Shown piece by piece: positions 34,438-43,105 of a stretch of 64,000 nucleotides of DNA. Positions within the stretch are counted from its first letter, which is position 1; each line of letters starts with the position of its first letter. The notes under the pieces are model-generated. The model searched no databases, was not told the DNA's origin, and worked only from the letters and a program-made list of their open reading frames with translations. Both the position numbers and the translations under genes were made by a program. The DNA is taken from the NCBI RefSeq assembly GCF_029946185.1, contig NZ_JAQSEA010000309.1, positions 1-64,000 on the forward strand, written 5' to 3'. Source of the stretch: Prosthecobacter sp. Its GTDB lineage: Bacteria > Verrucomicrobiota > Verrucomicrobiia > Verrucomicrobiales > Verrucomicrobiaceae.

Positions 34438-36789
34438 ATGCTCCGCAGCACCTCTATCACACTCCTGCTCTTCGCCGCCACCAGTCAGGCGGCGGTTGAT
34501 TACACCACGCAGATCAAGCCGCTGTTGCAGCAGCATTGTGTGAAATGCCACGGTGCCACCACGCAGAAGTCACAGCTCAAGGTCGATACCGCCGCCGCCG
34601 TACGCGCCGGCGGCAAGCGCGGCGCTGCCCTGCCCGATCTCCTTGTGCAGGTCATCTCCGGTTCCCACGCTGAAGTCCCGCAGATGCCCTACAAGCGCGG
34701 CCCGCTGGACTCTGCGCAGATCGCACTCTTCAAGCAGTGGGTCGCTGAAGGTGCTCACTCTCCTGCCGAGGAAATTCCTAGCGATGACCGTCACTGGGCC
34801 TTCATCGCGCCGGTCAAAGCGCCGCTACCGAAGAATGGCAGCACGCATCCGATTGATGCATTCATTCGCACCAGTCTTGCCAAAGCGGAACTCACTCCTT
34901 CACCCTCTGCTGCACCAGCTACGTTCATACGCCGTCTTCATCTTGATCTCACCGGACTGCCGCCGACGCCCGCTGAAGTTGCTGCATTTCTCAAAAATCC
35001 AGCCTCTAGCATCGAGGCTCTCGTTACAAGACTGCTCGCCTCCAAACACTATGGCGAACGCTGGGGCCGCTGGTGGCTTGATCAGGCACGCTACGGCGAC
35101 AGCAATGGCTACAGCATCGACGCCCCGCGCAGCATTTGGCCGTATCGCGATTACGTCGTCAATGCATTGAACAAGGACATGCCCTTTGATCGGTTCAGCC
35201 TTGAACAACTCGCGGGTGACATGCTGCCCAAGCCTTCGCGCGATCAACTCATCGCCACCGGTTTTCATCGCAACACGCAGATCAATCAGGAGGGCGGCAT
35301 CGACAAAGAACAGTTCCGCACCGAGAGCATTTTTGATCGCGTCGCCACCACTGGCACCGTGTGGCTCGGACTCACCATCGGCTGTGCGCAGTGCCACGAT
35401 CACAAGTTTGATCCCATCAGCCATCACGAGTACTATCAGTTCTTTGCCTTCCTCAACAACCAGGACGAACCCACTCTTCCCGTTCCAGATCCCGGCCAAG
35501 ATCTCGACAAGCTGAAGGCTGAGCACGGGCAGGTGCTCAAGCAGATCGATGCTCGCATCAAGGAACGCCTTGCCGTGCTGCAGGAATGGGAAAAGACCCT
35601 TGGGGACCAGTCCAAGAAATTGGTCGATGCCGAAGCGCTCAAGTCCCTGGCCAAGTCCGCTGCCAAACGGGGTGCCGCCGATCAGCGCATTCTCTTCAAA
35701 GCCATGACCGGCACGTCTGACAGCGTCTTCAATCCGCTTTACGACCGGCATCTCGAACTCGACAACATTTTCAAGACCGGCACCACCACCCTCGTGATGA
35801 AGGAGCTGCCGCAACCGCGCAAAACCACGCTTTTTATCAAGGGCGATTTCACCCGTCCGGCAGATGTAGTGCAGCCCGGTGTACTCGCCGTGCTGCCGCC
35901 ACTGCCCGAAGGTGCCAAGGCTGATCGCCTCGCACTCGCACGCTGGCTCATCGATCCAGCCAACCCGCTAACAGCCCGCGTCATTGTAAATCGCGTCTGG
36001 CAGCAGTACTTCGGACGGGGCCTCGTCGAAACTGAAAACGACTTCGGCACCATGGGTCGGCTGCCGAGCCACCCGGAACTGCTCGACTGGCTTGCCGTCG
36101 ATTTCATGGAGCATGGCTGGAGCCTCAAGCATCTGCACAAGCTCATCGTCACCAGCGCGACGTATCAGCAATCTTCCGTCATTCGACCAGATGCTGCATC
36201 AATTGATCCAAACAACTACCTCCTCTGGCGGCAAACCCGCCTTCGTCTGGATGCCGAAATCGTGCGCGATGTCTGCCTTGCCACCAGCGGCCTGCTCTCT
36301 TCCAAGATGGGTGGGGCGCCGGTGTATCCGCCGATTCCCGAGGGCATCATGTCTTTGGGGCAGGTCAAGCGCGGCTGGCCCATCAGCAAAGGCAGCGACC
36401 GTTACCGGCGCGGCATCTACACATTCATCTTCCGCGCCACGCCACCGCCGGCACTCAGCGTCTTCGATGCTCCCGACGGTTTCAGCACCTGCACCCGCCG
36501 CGTCCGCAGCAACACCCCGCTGCAGGCACTCACCCTTCTCAACGACAGCGCTTATGTCGAGTTCGCAAAGGCTTTGGCTGCACGCCTGATCAAGGAAGCC
36601 AAATCCGACGAGGCCCGCATCACCCACGCCTACCAGCTATGTCTCTCCCGCCCGCCGCTTGACCGTGAACGCCAAGCTCTCATTCACCTGCTTGCTGCTG
36701 AACGCCAATCAAACGGCACCGAACCACAAGCTTGGCAAGCCGTTGCCCGCGTGATGCTGAATCTGGACGAGACGATCACGCGGGAGTGA
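34438..36789 (+). CDS. PSD1 planctomycete-type cytochrome protein with DUF1549/DUF1553 (no DUF1501 partner)
   Basis: 783 residues from ATG 34438, with a signal peptide MLRSTSITLLLFAATSQAAV. It has the heme site CVKCHGATT, DUF1549 with FIRRLHLDLTGLPPTPAEVA and the second CxxCH GCAQCHDHKFDPI, and the DUF1553 end (VIVNRVWQQYFGRGLVE, CTRRVRSNTPLQALTLLN). It lacks the discoidin-like insert of the paralogue at 23856. Unlike that gene, no DUF1501 gene follows; the next gene is on the other strand. It must either act alone or with a DUF1501 protein encoded elsewhere. An ATG at 34363 upstream is less likely because it precedes the better signal peptide. Confidence 0.9.
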   Translation: MLRSTSITLLLFAATSQAAVDYTTQIKPLLQQHCVKCHGATTQKSQLKVDTAAAVRAGGKRGAALPDLLVQVISGSHAEVPQMPYKRGPLDSAQIALFKQWVAEGAHSPAEEIPSDDRHWAFIAPVKAPLPKNGSTHPIDAFIRTSLAKAELTPSPSAAPATFIRRLHLDLTGLPPTPAEVAAFLKNPASSIEALVTRLLASKHYGERWGRWWLDQARYGDSNGYSIDAPRSIWPYRDYVVNALNKDMPFDRFSLEQLAGDMLPKPSRDQLIATGFHRNTQINQEGGIDKEQFRTESIFDRVATTGTVWLGLTIGCAQCHDHKFDPISHHEYYQFFAFLNNQDEPTLPVPDPGQDLDKLKAEHGQVLKQIDARIKERLAVLQEWEKTLGDQSKKLVDAEALKSLAKSAAKRGAADQRILFKAMTGTSDSVFNPLYDRHLELDNIFKTGTTTLVMKELPQPRKTTLFIKGDFTRPADVVQPGVLAVLPPLPEGAKADRLALARWLIDPANPLTARVIVNRVWQQYFGRGLVETENDFGTMGRLPSHPELLDWLAVDFMEHGWSLKHLHKLIVTSATYQQSSVIRPDAASIDPNNYLLWRQTRLRLDAEIVRDVCLATSGLLSSKMGGAPVYPPIPEGIMSLGQVKRGWPISKGSDRYRRGIYTFIFRATPPPALSVFDAPDGFSTCTRRVRSNTPLQALTLLNDSAYVEFAKALAARLIKEAKSDEARITHAYQLCLSRPPLDRERQALIHLLAAERQSNGTEPQAWQAVARVMLNLDETITRE

Positions 36790-36822
36790 AACCACGCCCC
36801 CAGCCTTTCCTAGTGCCCCCCT

Positions 36823-37077
36823 TTACTGGCGATTCGGCTCCTTCAGCGCCAGGAGCAGCCACTGGGGGGTATTGATGGGAAGCTTAATCTTGCGATTCTT
36901 CTTCAAGAACTCGGACAGATGGAGACGGCCGGTCATCTTGCCTTTGTCATCATGCAAATAGACATAAGGCCGGCCTCCAATCACCGCACCGACGAGGAGG
37001 TTTTTCGGACCCGCTATGTTCAGGTCTTCTTTGTCTGGTGTCTGGAATTGAGCGAGCAATGTAGCAGCGGAAAGCAC
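36823..37077 (-). CDS. Small hypothetical protein
   Basis: A 84-residue frame beginning at GTG 37077 (VLSAATLLAQFQTPDKED), with LLVGAVIGGRPYVYLHDD and SEFLKKNRKIKLPI. The beta-rich pattern is protein-like, but I know no family and the start is uncertain because no ATG is in frame. It lies between the PSD1 gene (convergent) and the DUF5069 gene on the same strand, 36 bases away. It could be the remnant of a larger gene. Confidence 0.45.
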   Translation of the reverse strand: MLSAATLLAQFQTPDKEDLNIAGPKNLLVGAVIGGRPYVYLHDDKGKMTGRLHLSEFLKKNRKIKLPINTPQWLLLALKEPNRQ

Positions 37078-37113
37078 GGCATCTTTCGTGCATGACTCCC
37101 AGCATAGCCTTCG

Positions 37114-37593
37114 TCAAACCCATTCCCAGGCACGTTCGTCCACGGGATCGCGGCCTTCATCATACTCGATGTGGTCGATTAGAGTCTCGATGGGCTTTCC
37201 GCTGAGGCCGCTGTCCTGAATGCGCTGGGGGAGCACGGCAGAGCGTTCGTCGCGCCAGCCGAGTTTGGCAATGAAGCGGTTCCACATGTGGCACTCCTCA
37301 TCCGTGCGTGCCGTGCCACAGGCATGCACCCAAGTGAGGATTTCTTCATCGGTGCCTCCTTCAAGGACGCGCGTTTGGAGCGCGGCATACGGCACGCCGA
37401 GAAAACGGCAGCAACGACCGTCCAGCGTGTAAAACTGCGTGTCTCCCAACTGCGCCAAATAATCATCGGGCAGTTTGGCCGCAGCATGCAGACGGATCTT
37501 GTCGAGCATGCGGCCGAAATAGATGAAGCGGCCGACCTTGGCGTAACAACTGCGAAGACCTGGGACGTAGGGCATAAAGCTACTTTGCTCCAT
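37114..37593 (-). CDS. DUF5069-like protein
   Basis: 159 residues starting MEQSSFMPYVPGLRSCYAKV. The core reads RMLDKIRLHAAAKLPDDYLA, QFYTLDGRCCRFLGVPYAAL and later DSGLSGKPIETLIDHIEYDE, as in DUF5069. A cysteine pair (RCCRF) is unusual. The other relative in this window, at 17371-17811, belongs to a different branch. Function unknown. The gene is 56 bases downstream of the last secretion-operon gene on the same strand. Confidence 0.7.
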   Translation of the reverse strand: MEQSSFMPYVPGLRSCYAKVGRFIYFGRMLDKIRLHAAAKLPDDYLAQLGDTQFYTLDGRCCRFLGVPYAALQTRVLEGGTDEEILTWVHACGTARTDEECHMWNRFIAKLGWRDERSAVLPQRIQDSGLSGKPIETLIDHIEYDEGRDPVDERAWEWV

Positions 37594-37649
37594 GGAAGAA
37601 CCGTTTGGTAAGCCATGACATGCCTGCTACCAAAGGACTCTTGAACTCC

Positions 37650-38291
37650 TCACGGCGGAGGAAGCGGCACATCATTGATCCGTGGCGCTGCGGGGCTGGC
37701 TGCACCTCCAGGGATCGGAGTGGAAGGAGGGGGAAGAATCGGATTCGGCGGCAGCCCCATTTGGACAGGCGGGGCGTTCATATTTTGACGCTGCGGCATG
37801 CCTCGGCCTTGATTCGGCGCTGCAGACTGCTGCGAGGGAATGGCACTTCTGACCTCGACTGGCGGAGCGGCGGAGAGATCGGCAAAGCTGATCCAGCCAG
37901 CCTGATCTCCCTTCTGCAACTGAATGCGGGTCTTGTCCACGCTCTCGCCCGGTTTGACCGCGCGAATCTTGATGCCCATCTCATTTTCCGAACCAATGCG
38001 CGCCTCCATGACCTGCGAAGTGATGCGGTCCACCAGCACGGCGACGAGGGCGCCGTCGATCTCGTAGATGCCGGAGAGGCTGAGGTTGTCGGCAAAATTC
38101 GGCCCTGTCGGTGCATCGGGAGAAGGCAGATCCTTCGTGGTGAAGATGGAACGCTGCCACAAAGGGGCGAAGCGCTCCAGCTTCGGAAAGGGCACAGGGG
38201 TCTCGTCCTGCTTCTTCGGTTCCTGGGCAGATGCATGCGTGACGATTATCGCCAGCCCAAGCAGAGAGAATGATAACGTGGAAAGTTTCAT
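37650..38291 (-). CDS. Secreted proline-rich protein ending the type II secretion operon (GspC/PilP-like candidate)
   Basis: The 213-residue protein has a signal peptide (MKLSTLSFSLLGLAIIVTHA) and a small beta domain (SLSGIYEIDGALVAVLVDR, IKIRAVKPGESVDKTRIQLQ) with the look of the homology region of GspC or PilP, which connects the inner platform to the secretin. The C-terminal 60 residues are proline-rich and low complexity. It starts two bases after the GspM-like gene stops. Operon position supports a link role; sequence identity to GspC is not obvious, so this is a structural guess. Confidence 0.55.
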   Translation of the reverse strand: MKLSTLSFSLLGLAIIVTHASAQEPKKQDETPVPFPKLERFAPLWQRSIFTTKDLPSPDAPTGPNFADNLSLSGIYEIDGALVAVLVDRITSQVMEARIGSENEMGIKIRAVKPGESVDKTRIQLQKGDQAGWISFADLSAAPPVEVRSAIPSQQSAAPNQGRGMPQRQNMNAPPVQMGLPPNPILPPPSTPIPGGAASPAAPRINDVPLPPP

Positions 38292-38293
38292 GG

Positions 38294-38875
38294 CTAGTTT
38301 GCTTTGCTGACCTTGGGGGCCGATTTCTCACGATAGAACTGGGTAAACTCGACCTCGGCATTGATGGTCTTGTTCGTTCCGCTGGGATTGATCTGCATGC
38401 GGGTGATGCCGATGAAGCTGTGAGGCTGCTGCAACGCATGCAGCCAGCCGAAGAGTGCCTGCTCAGGAACACCCGCGAGCGTTATCTTCACGGTGGCTTG
38501 GTCAAAGTAGCCGAGATTTTCCTCCAGCGGCAGACCATCCGGCCCTAGGACGCGTGCGGCTTCGATGAATTCCTTGCCGCCGATACTGAGTCCGCTTTTT
38601 TCCGCCTGGGCGGTGATGATTTCCAACAGCTTGGACGAAGCCTCCTGCCGGCTGTTGAAGTTCGGGCAGTGCTCCTCGATCCACCCATACCGGTCCGCCC
38701 AGTTCGAGCCCTGCGAGACGGCGAGGTTCATTTCACCAAGGCGGTCACGCAGGCTGTCGTTCTCTTCACGGATGGCCATGTAGTTGTTGAAGGCATACAT
38801 GAGTCCGCCGCCGCCGATGATGGCGAGGAACAGGAAGGCAAAGACGCCGAGCAGCAATTTCTCGCTCTTCTTCAT
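38294..38875 (-). CDS. GspM/PilO-like type II secretion platform protein
   Basis: 193 residues with a short cytoplasmic N-terminus and one membrane helix (LLLGVFAFLFLAIIGGGGLM), a coiled-coil (REENDSLRDRLGEMNLA) and a periplasmic ferredoxin-like domain (VKITLAGVPEQALFGWLHAL). This architecture is that of GspM/PilO. The ATG overlaps the stop of the GspL-like gene (ATGA), showing translational coupling. Confidence 0.75.
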   Translation of the reverse strand: MKKSEKLLLGVFAFLFLAIIGGGGLMYAFNNYMAIREENDSLRDRLGEMNLAVSQGSNWADRYGWIEEHCPNFNSRQEASSKLLEIITAQAEKSGLSIGGKEFIEAARVLGPDGLPLEENLGYFDQATVKITLAGVPEQALFGWLHALQQPHSFIGITRMQINPSGTNKTINAEVEFTQFYREKSAPKVSKAN

Positions 38876-40089
38876 TCGCCCGGCCCTCCCTTCATCTCAA
38901 AGCTGGCGCTGCCGTCACTGGCAAAGGCTGGCGGCGGTCCGTTCAATGCGAAAGGAGTGAGCGCTTCGATGGACTTGAGCGCCTGGGTGTACTCGAACGC
39001 CAGGGTTGCGTTGGGCATGCGACCACGCAGGTTCATGCGCTCAGGCGTCCATTCCCAATGCGTGATGGAAACTTCCTTGGATGATTCAGGCTCCATGAGG
39101 TGCAGCAAAATCTGCTGCGGCCAGGTGGCGGGATCCAAGGCAGGCGCGACCTCCTGCCACGCCTTTTTGTGATCCATGACCCGTGACGCACGCGGCGTGA
39201 GAACGGCGACTTTTTCACGCAGCAAGTTGCGCTCTTGCAAGGCCAGTGAGGTGAGCGTGGCGACGAGAGCAATGGCCGCAGCGATCACCGTTCCGGCCGC
39301 CAGCGCCATGAAGCGTGTCTTTGACCTGCGGGTCTGGCTTTGACGCTCAGAGATGACATCCTGCGGCATGAGCAGGCTGGAGCCCCGCTCAGGCATCGTC
39401 GGTGCTGGCATGTCGCAGCGGTAGGCGGTCAAGCCGGTGACGCGCTGAATTTGCGTGATGTCGCCTTCCTCAATCCACAACACGATGCTTTCGAGGCGTC
39501 CAAGCACGCCCTGAAAACCGAGCTGGAGGCAGATGTTGTTGAGCTCCGCGAGTGCGTTGTTGTCCAGCTTGTTCGCAGACAATGGGGTGCAGTAAATCAA
39601 CTGCGCCCCGCTGGTGATGGCGACGACGAGACGGCCCAATTCACGAAAAATCGTGAGGCTGTTTTGCACCATCGGATAGCACAGTGCATGCAGCGTGACT
39701 TCATCCGGCAGGCGTGCGGTGTCCGTAAGAGGCGTCGGCAAGTCTTTGAGCGCGAGGATGCGCGTGAGATAGGCACCTTCCTTCCCCTGCATGTTGCACA
39801 CCTGCACGCCAGCCTCGTCGTCCTCAGCCTTGATGCCCATGCGTTCAAGATGCAGCAGACCCATGCTGCGCAAATGTTCGGGCTGCCCTTTGAGCCAGGC
39901 GGGCAGCGCCCAGAAATGAACGGCAGGCAGTGCGAGCACCCGCCGATAGGCGACTTTGCCAAATCTGGCGCCTGCGGCGCTTTGGTCGGAATTGAGCACG
40001 CAGGCAGCGCCCTCCGCACCGATCCAGCTTTGCCAGACTAGTGCGCCGGGGAGCAGCAGTTCGCAGGGTGATTTACGTGTCTTTGCCAT
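38872..40089 (-). CDS. GspL/PilM-PilN-like type II secretion protein
   Basis: From ATG 40089 (MAKTRKSPCELLLPGALVWQ) the 405-residue protein has a cytoplasmic actin-like half, one membrane helix (LAAGTVIAAAIALVATLTSL, about 265-285) and a periplasmic domain with coiled coil (ALQERNLLREKVAVL) and a ferredoxin-like end. This is the arrangement of GspL, or of fused PilM and PilN. The start overlaps the stop of gspK by 17 bases; an ATG 18 bases further out (40107) is less likely. Confidence 0.78.
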   Translation of the reverse strand: MAKTRKSPCELLLPGALVWQSWIGAEGAACVLNSDQSAAGARFGKVAYRRVLALPAVHFWALPAWLKGQPEHLRSMGLLHLERMGIKAEDDEAGVQVCNMQGKEGAYLTRILALKDLPTPLTDTARLPDEVTLHALCYPMVQNSLTIFRELGRLVVAITSGAQLIYCTPLSANKLDNNALAELNNICLQLGFQGVLGRLESIVLWIEEGDITQIQRVTGLTAYRCDMPAPTMPERGSSLLMPQDVISERQSQTRRSKTRFMALAAGTVIAAAIALVATLTSLALQERNLLREKVAVLTPRASRVMDHKKAWQEVAPALDPATWPQQILLHLMEPESSKEVSITHWEWTPERMNLRGRMPNATLAFEYTQALKSIEALTPFALNGPPPAFASDGSASFEMKGGPGE

Positions 40090-41083
40090 GGGCGGGGATT
40101 TCACCACGCCAGACGGCCTTGCCGTCCTGCGTGATGAGGATGAGTTTGCGTTGCAGAGGGCCTAGAGAGCCGATGCTCTCGATGCGGCGGATGGGACCGG
40201 CAAATTGAATCCATTGCTGAAGTTGCGCGACGATCTGCGGCTGAAACACGCCCAGGAGCTGCGCCACCTGCGGCACGCTGCTGAGTCGAACGTCATCCTG
40301 CGTGTGCAGTGCGCCATCGCGACCGGCACGCAGCGTGAGCAGCGGCTGCACGCGCTCCATTGGCAAATCTACCAGCAGTGCGATGAGTTCCGGACGTGCG
40401 TCATTGATATCCACACGGCCATCGCCAAAAACGGTGAACCACTCGCGCCAGTCGGGCCGCTCGACATTGACGATGTCCATGCCGCGCACCAGCAGCATCT
40501 CCTCGACTTCTTTGAACGGGCGGTTGAAGGGCATGCCTTCGAAACCCATCTTTTCGTAGTCGCGTTTCTCGGCACCGCTGAGGCTGACATTGCCGTCCGC
40601 ATCGACCCAGTCCTTGATAGCATCGCACAAAGCGGAGACAAACTCCGGCTTGAAACCCCAACTTGTGAACAAGCGGCGCAGCAGCACTTTGTCGCCGGTC
40701 TGGATGAGATGATTGGCGTTCAGCCGGGCCTCCTCGGCCACCAGCTTGACGTTGTAGCCGCCGCCGTCGTTCGCGTTGAAGTGCAGCAGCGGATCGTCCT
40801 CCCGCATGACCGGATGACGTGCCACTTCGATGCCCATTTCCGCATAACGTTTGGCAAAAATGCGGCCGCGCATCATGCGTGTGTATTGGGAGTCTGCCTG
40901 CAGCGCCTTCGTTCCCGCAAAAATGACCATGCCCAGAATCGCGATCATCCAGAAGACCACGATGAGCGCCGAGCCGCGCTGCAATGACGAATGACGAAGG
41001 GCCAATGACGAGGGAATGACGAAACCGCCGGATCTTCTTGATCGGCTCGCCATTGCTTCGGTTACTGGAATTTCATTCGTCAT
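40073..41083 (-). CDS. gspK: GspK, type II secretion minor pseudopilin
   Basis: From ATG 41083 the protein is about 336 residues. A long charged N-terminus leads to QRGSALIVVFWMIAILGMVI, the hydrophobic helix of GspK with the cleavage region before it. The C-terminal helical domain (RLNANHLIQTGDKVLLRR, DWVDADGNVSLSG) includes the acidic patch of GspK, and FGDGRVDINDARPELI a SAM-like helix-hairpin-helix. The start overlaps the stop of gspJ by four bases. GspK caps the pilus tip with GspI and GspJ. Confidence 0.88.
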   Translation of the reverse strand: MTNEIPVTEAMASRSRRSGGFVIPSSLALRHSSLQRGSALIVVFWMIAILGMVIFAGTKALQADSQYTRMMRGRIFAKRYAEMGIEVARHPVMREDDPLLHFNANDGGGYNVKLVAEEARLNANHLIQTGDKVLLRRLFTSWGFKPEFVSALCDAIKDWVDADGNVSLSGAEKRDYEKMGFEGMPFNRPFKEVEEMLLVRGMDIVNVERPDWREWFTVFGDGRVDINDARPELIALLVDLPMERVQPLLTLRAGRDGALHTQDDVRLSSVPQVAQLLGVFQPQIVAQLQQWIQFAGPIRRIESIGSLGPLQRKLILITQDGKAVWRGEIPAHGKDT

Positions 41084-41748
41084 TGCGGAGGAGGTGCCTG
41101 CGGCACACTGACCTGAGCCAGATCGTTCGCGATCCAAAAGGTGTATTCGTGCGCACGGGGATCGGCGGTGAAGGCGAACTTGAGCTTCATGAAAAGTGGC
41201 GGCTGTGGGTTCTTCTTCGGATCCCAACTGGTGAACCATTTCTTTTCCACGGGCTCATAGAACTGCCACTGCATCTCCTTGAGTCCATCGAGGATTGGCA
41301 GTTCGGCGATGAGATTGAATTCATCCTGTGAACGCGACTTGGGATTGAGTTTGAAGTGACGCACCACGAGGCCCAGGTCTTTGGTCTCCCGGTTGCGCAC
41401 GACGCCGAACTCGACGGCGTCGGCGAGCTTCAACTGACGCTTCCAAGCGAAAGGCATGTGGCCTCCTGCGATAAACAGATTGCCCGAGGCACCACGCGCC
41501 ACCTTTTCGAGTCCGGCACTGAGCTGAATGCCCGGATCCATGGTTTCCATGTAATCACGCCACTGCATGACAAAATTGCTGATGCGGGTCTCTGCCACAC
41601 GTGCGGTGCTCATGGATTTGCCCAACTGCAGAGCACCATTCGCAACGCCATAAACGGCGCTCAGGATGAAGCCGATGAGCGCCATGGCCATGATGACTTC
41701 AAGCAGTGTGAATGCGGCCTTAGATCGGACTGTGGGGCGAATACACAT
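41080..41748 (-). CDS. gspJ: GspJ, type II secretion minor pseudopilin
   Basis: 222 residues with the prepilin peptidase motif SKAAFTLLEVIMAMALIGFI (cleavage before FTLLE). The rest is a beta-rich domain with FKLNPKSRSQDEFN and QPPLFMKLKFAF. ATG 41748 overlaps the end of the gspI gene by 29 bases. Part of the tip complex with GspI and GspK. Confidence 0.88.
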   Translation of the reverse strand: MCIRPTVRSKAAFTLLEVIMAMALIGFILSAVYGVANGALQLGKSMSTARVAETRISNFVMQWRDYMETMDPGIQLSAGLEKVARGASGNLFIAGGHMPFAWKRQLKLADAVEFGVVRNRETKDLGLVVRHFKLNPKSRSQDEFNLIAELPILDGLKEMQWQFYEPVEKKWFTSWDPKKNPQPPLFMKLKFAFTADPRAHEYTFWIANDLAQVSVPQAPPPQ

Positions 41749-42133
41749 AGGTTTCCATGCTGCGTTTCATGCGCCGCGTGCGCCCGTCTTTGATCCATGC
41801 TTCGGCGCGGATGCGAAACATGTGGTCGAGTTCGACCTTGTCTTTGTTGATGAGTTTGACCTTCTCGATCGTGGCGCTGGCATCAATGTGATCAGCGGTG
41901 GGATTGAAAGAGATGCTGGCGGCTTTGAACTCGGGCTGGTGCGCCACTTCGGCGAGCACGGACTCCAGAACACGCAGCACCTGCGCCTCCTGACGTGAGG
42001 AAGTGGAGGCTTTTGCGATCTGCTCGATGGCCTGCGTCATGCTGACGGCCACGAATGAAAACAACGCGAGGGCAAGGATGATTTCGAGCAAGGCGAAACC
42101 CGAGGCGGAGGAGGATGTGCGTGTGTGTTTCAT
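41720..42133 (-). CDS. gspI: GspI, type II secretion minor pseudopilin
   Basis: The 137-residue protein has a prepilin motif ASGFALLEIILALALFSFVA; note GFALLE in place of GFTLLE. Short C-terminal domain (EFKAASISFNPTADHIDASA). ATG overlaps the stop of gspH (ATGA). Assigned by size, order and motif. Confidence 0.85.
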   Translation of the reverse strand: MKHTRTSSSASGFALLEIILALALFSFVAVSMTQAIEQIAKASTSSRQEAQVLRVLESVLAEVAHQPEFKAASISFNPTADHIDASATIEKVKLINKDKVELDHMFRIRAEAWIKDGRTRRMKRSMETYVYSPHSPI

Positions 42134-42630
42134 CCTTTAACCTGAATGGATTTACGTTTTGCACAGGCGGTGAGCGGATCGAAACCGATCTCGATCAGTC
42201 CAGCCGGACCGCTGATGCGAACCTCGATGGGCTCACAGATACCGCTGGGGCTGAACTCCCAGGCTTCACCGCGACTCGGCTTGCGGAAAACTTTCTCCCC
42301 CACGCGGCGCACCTGCAGCATGCCGCTGAACTCATCACTCGTGCCAAAGGCGCCAGCGGTAAGTTCCATGCGCACCGTCTGCTGGCGGTTGAGTGCCTGC
42401 AGCATGTTTTGCCGGGCCGTGGTTTCGATCATGGCTGCGGCACGCCGAAGTTTATCTTCTGCACGCACGCCGGAGATGCTGACGGAGGCGATGCCTATGA
42501 TCAGCAAGGTGAGCGACATCGCGACGATGATCTCCAGCAGGGTGAAGCCCGCTGAACGACAATGACTAAAGCCATGCTGAGCTTTCAGCATGGTTTGCAT
42601 GGTCTTTGTAATGGACTTGCAGTTCGTCAT
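42130..42630 (-). CDS. gspH: GspH-like minor pseudopilin
   Basis: From ATG 42630 (MTNCKSITKTMQTMLKAQHG) the protein is 166 residues with CRSAGFTLLEIIVAMSLTLL, a perfect prepilin cleavage site, then a beta domain (RQQTVRMELTAGAFGTS, EPIEVRISGPAGLIEIGF). The open frame continues upstream into the gspG gene in another frame and is not used. MQTMLK at 42600 is an alternative start. The gap to gspG is 13 bases. Confidence 0.85.
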   Translation of the reverse strand: MTNCKSITKTMQTMLKAQHGFSHCRSAGFTLLEIIVAMSLTLLIIGIASVSISGVRAEDKLRRAAAMIETTARQNMLQALNRQQTVRMELTAGAFGTSDEFSGMLQVRRVGEKVFRKPSRGEAWEFSPSGICEPIEVRISGPAGLIEIGFDPLTACAKRKSIQVKG

Positions 42631-42643
42631 TCCGGTTTCGTCA

Positions 42644-43081
42644 TTATTGATCCCAGCTTCCGATGTCGTCAGCATTCTCAGCCACGCCGTCAGGGCCGGA
42701 GGAATAGAGATCGAAGCCGGTCTTGTCTTTGACACCGGGACGGCGGTAGTGATAGGGGTTGCCCCATGGATCGATGGGCAGTTTCTTGAGCTTCGGACTC
42801 CAGCTTTGCGGAGCGGGGCGGCTCGTGGGTTTTTCAACCAGAGCGGAAAGGCCCTGTTCGGTGGTGGGCAGGAACATGTTGTCCACTTCGTAGGCGCGCA
42901 GCGCTGAACCGATGCTGCTGATGTTGCCTTTGGTGGTGGTTTTTTTTCCACCTTCAAGCACACCGCCGAAATTGACGATGGCCGCGCCCACAAGGAGCGC
43001 CACGATGGCGAGCACGAGGATCATCTCGACGAGGGTGAAGCCGGACGTCGGGAGGCGTGGTTGGGTTTGGGTGTGTTTCAT
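42644..43081 (-). CDS. gspG: GspG, major pseudopilin of type II secretion
   Basis: 145 residues. Leader then PTSGFTLVEMILVLAIVALL with the cleavage site before FTLVE; the C-terminal domain carries the GspG pattern LPIDPWGNPYHYRRPGVKD and DLYSSGPDGVAENADDIGSW, with calcium-ligand aspartates. Starts at ATG 43081. This is the main subunit of the pseudopilus piston. Confidence 0.95.
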   Translation of the reverse strand: MKHTQTQPRLPTSGFTLVEMILVLAIVALLVGAAIVNFGGVLEGGKKTTTKGNISSIGSALRAYEVDNMFLPTTEQGLSALVEKPTSRPAPQSWSPKLKKLPIDPWGNPYHYRRPGVKDKTGFDLYSSGPDGVAENADDIGSWDQ

Positions 43082-43105
43082 GTGTGTGTGAATGGGACCG
43101 GGCGG

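Noticed and set aside
42631-42993. N-terminal extension of gspH into the gspG gene
   Set aside because: The extension is out of frame with gspG, lacks protein character, and would put the prepilin cleavage site far from the start.
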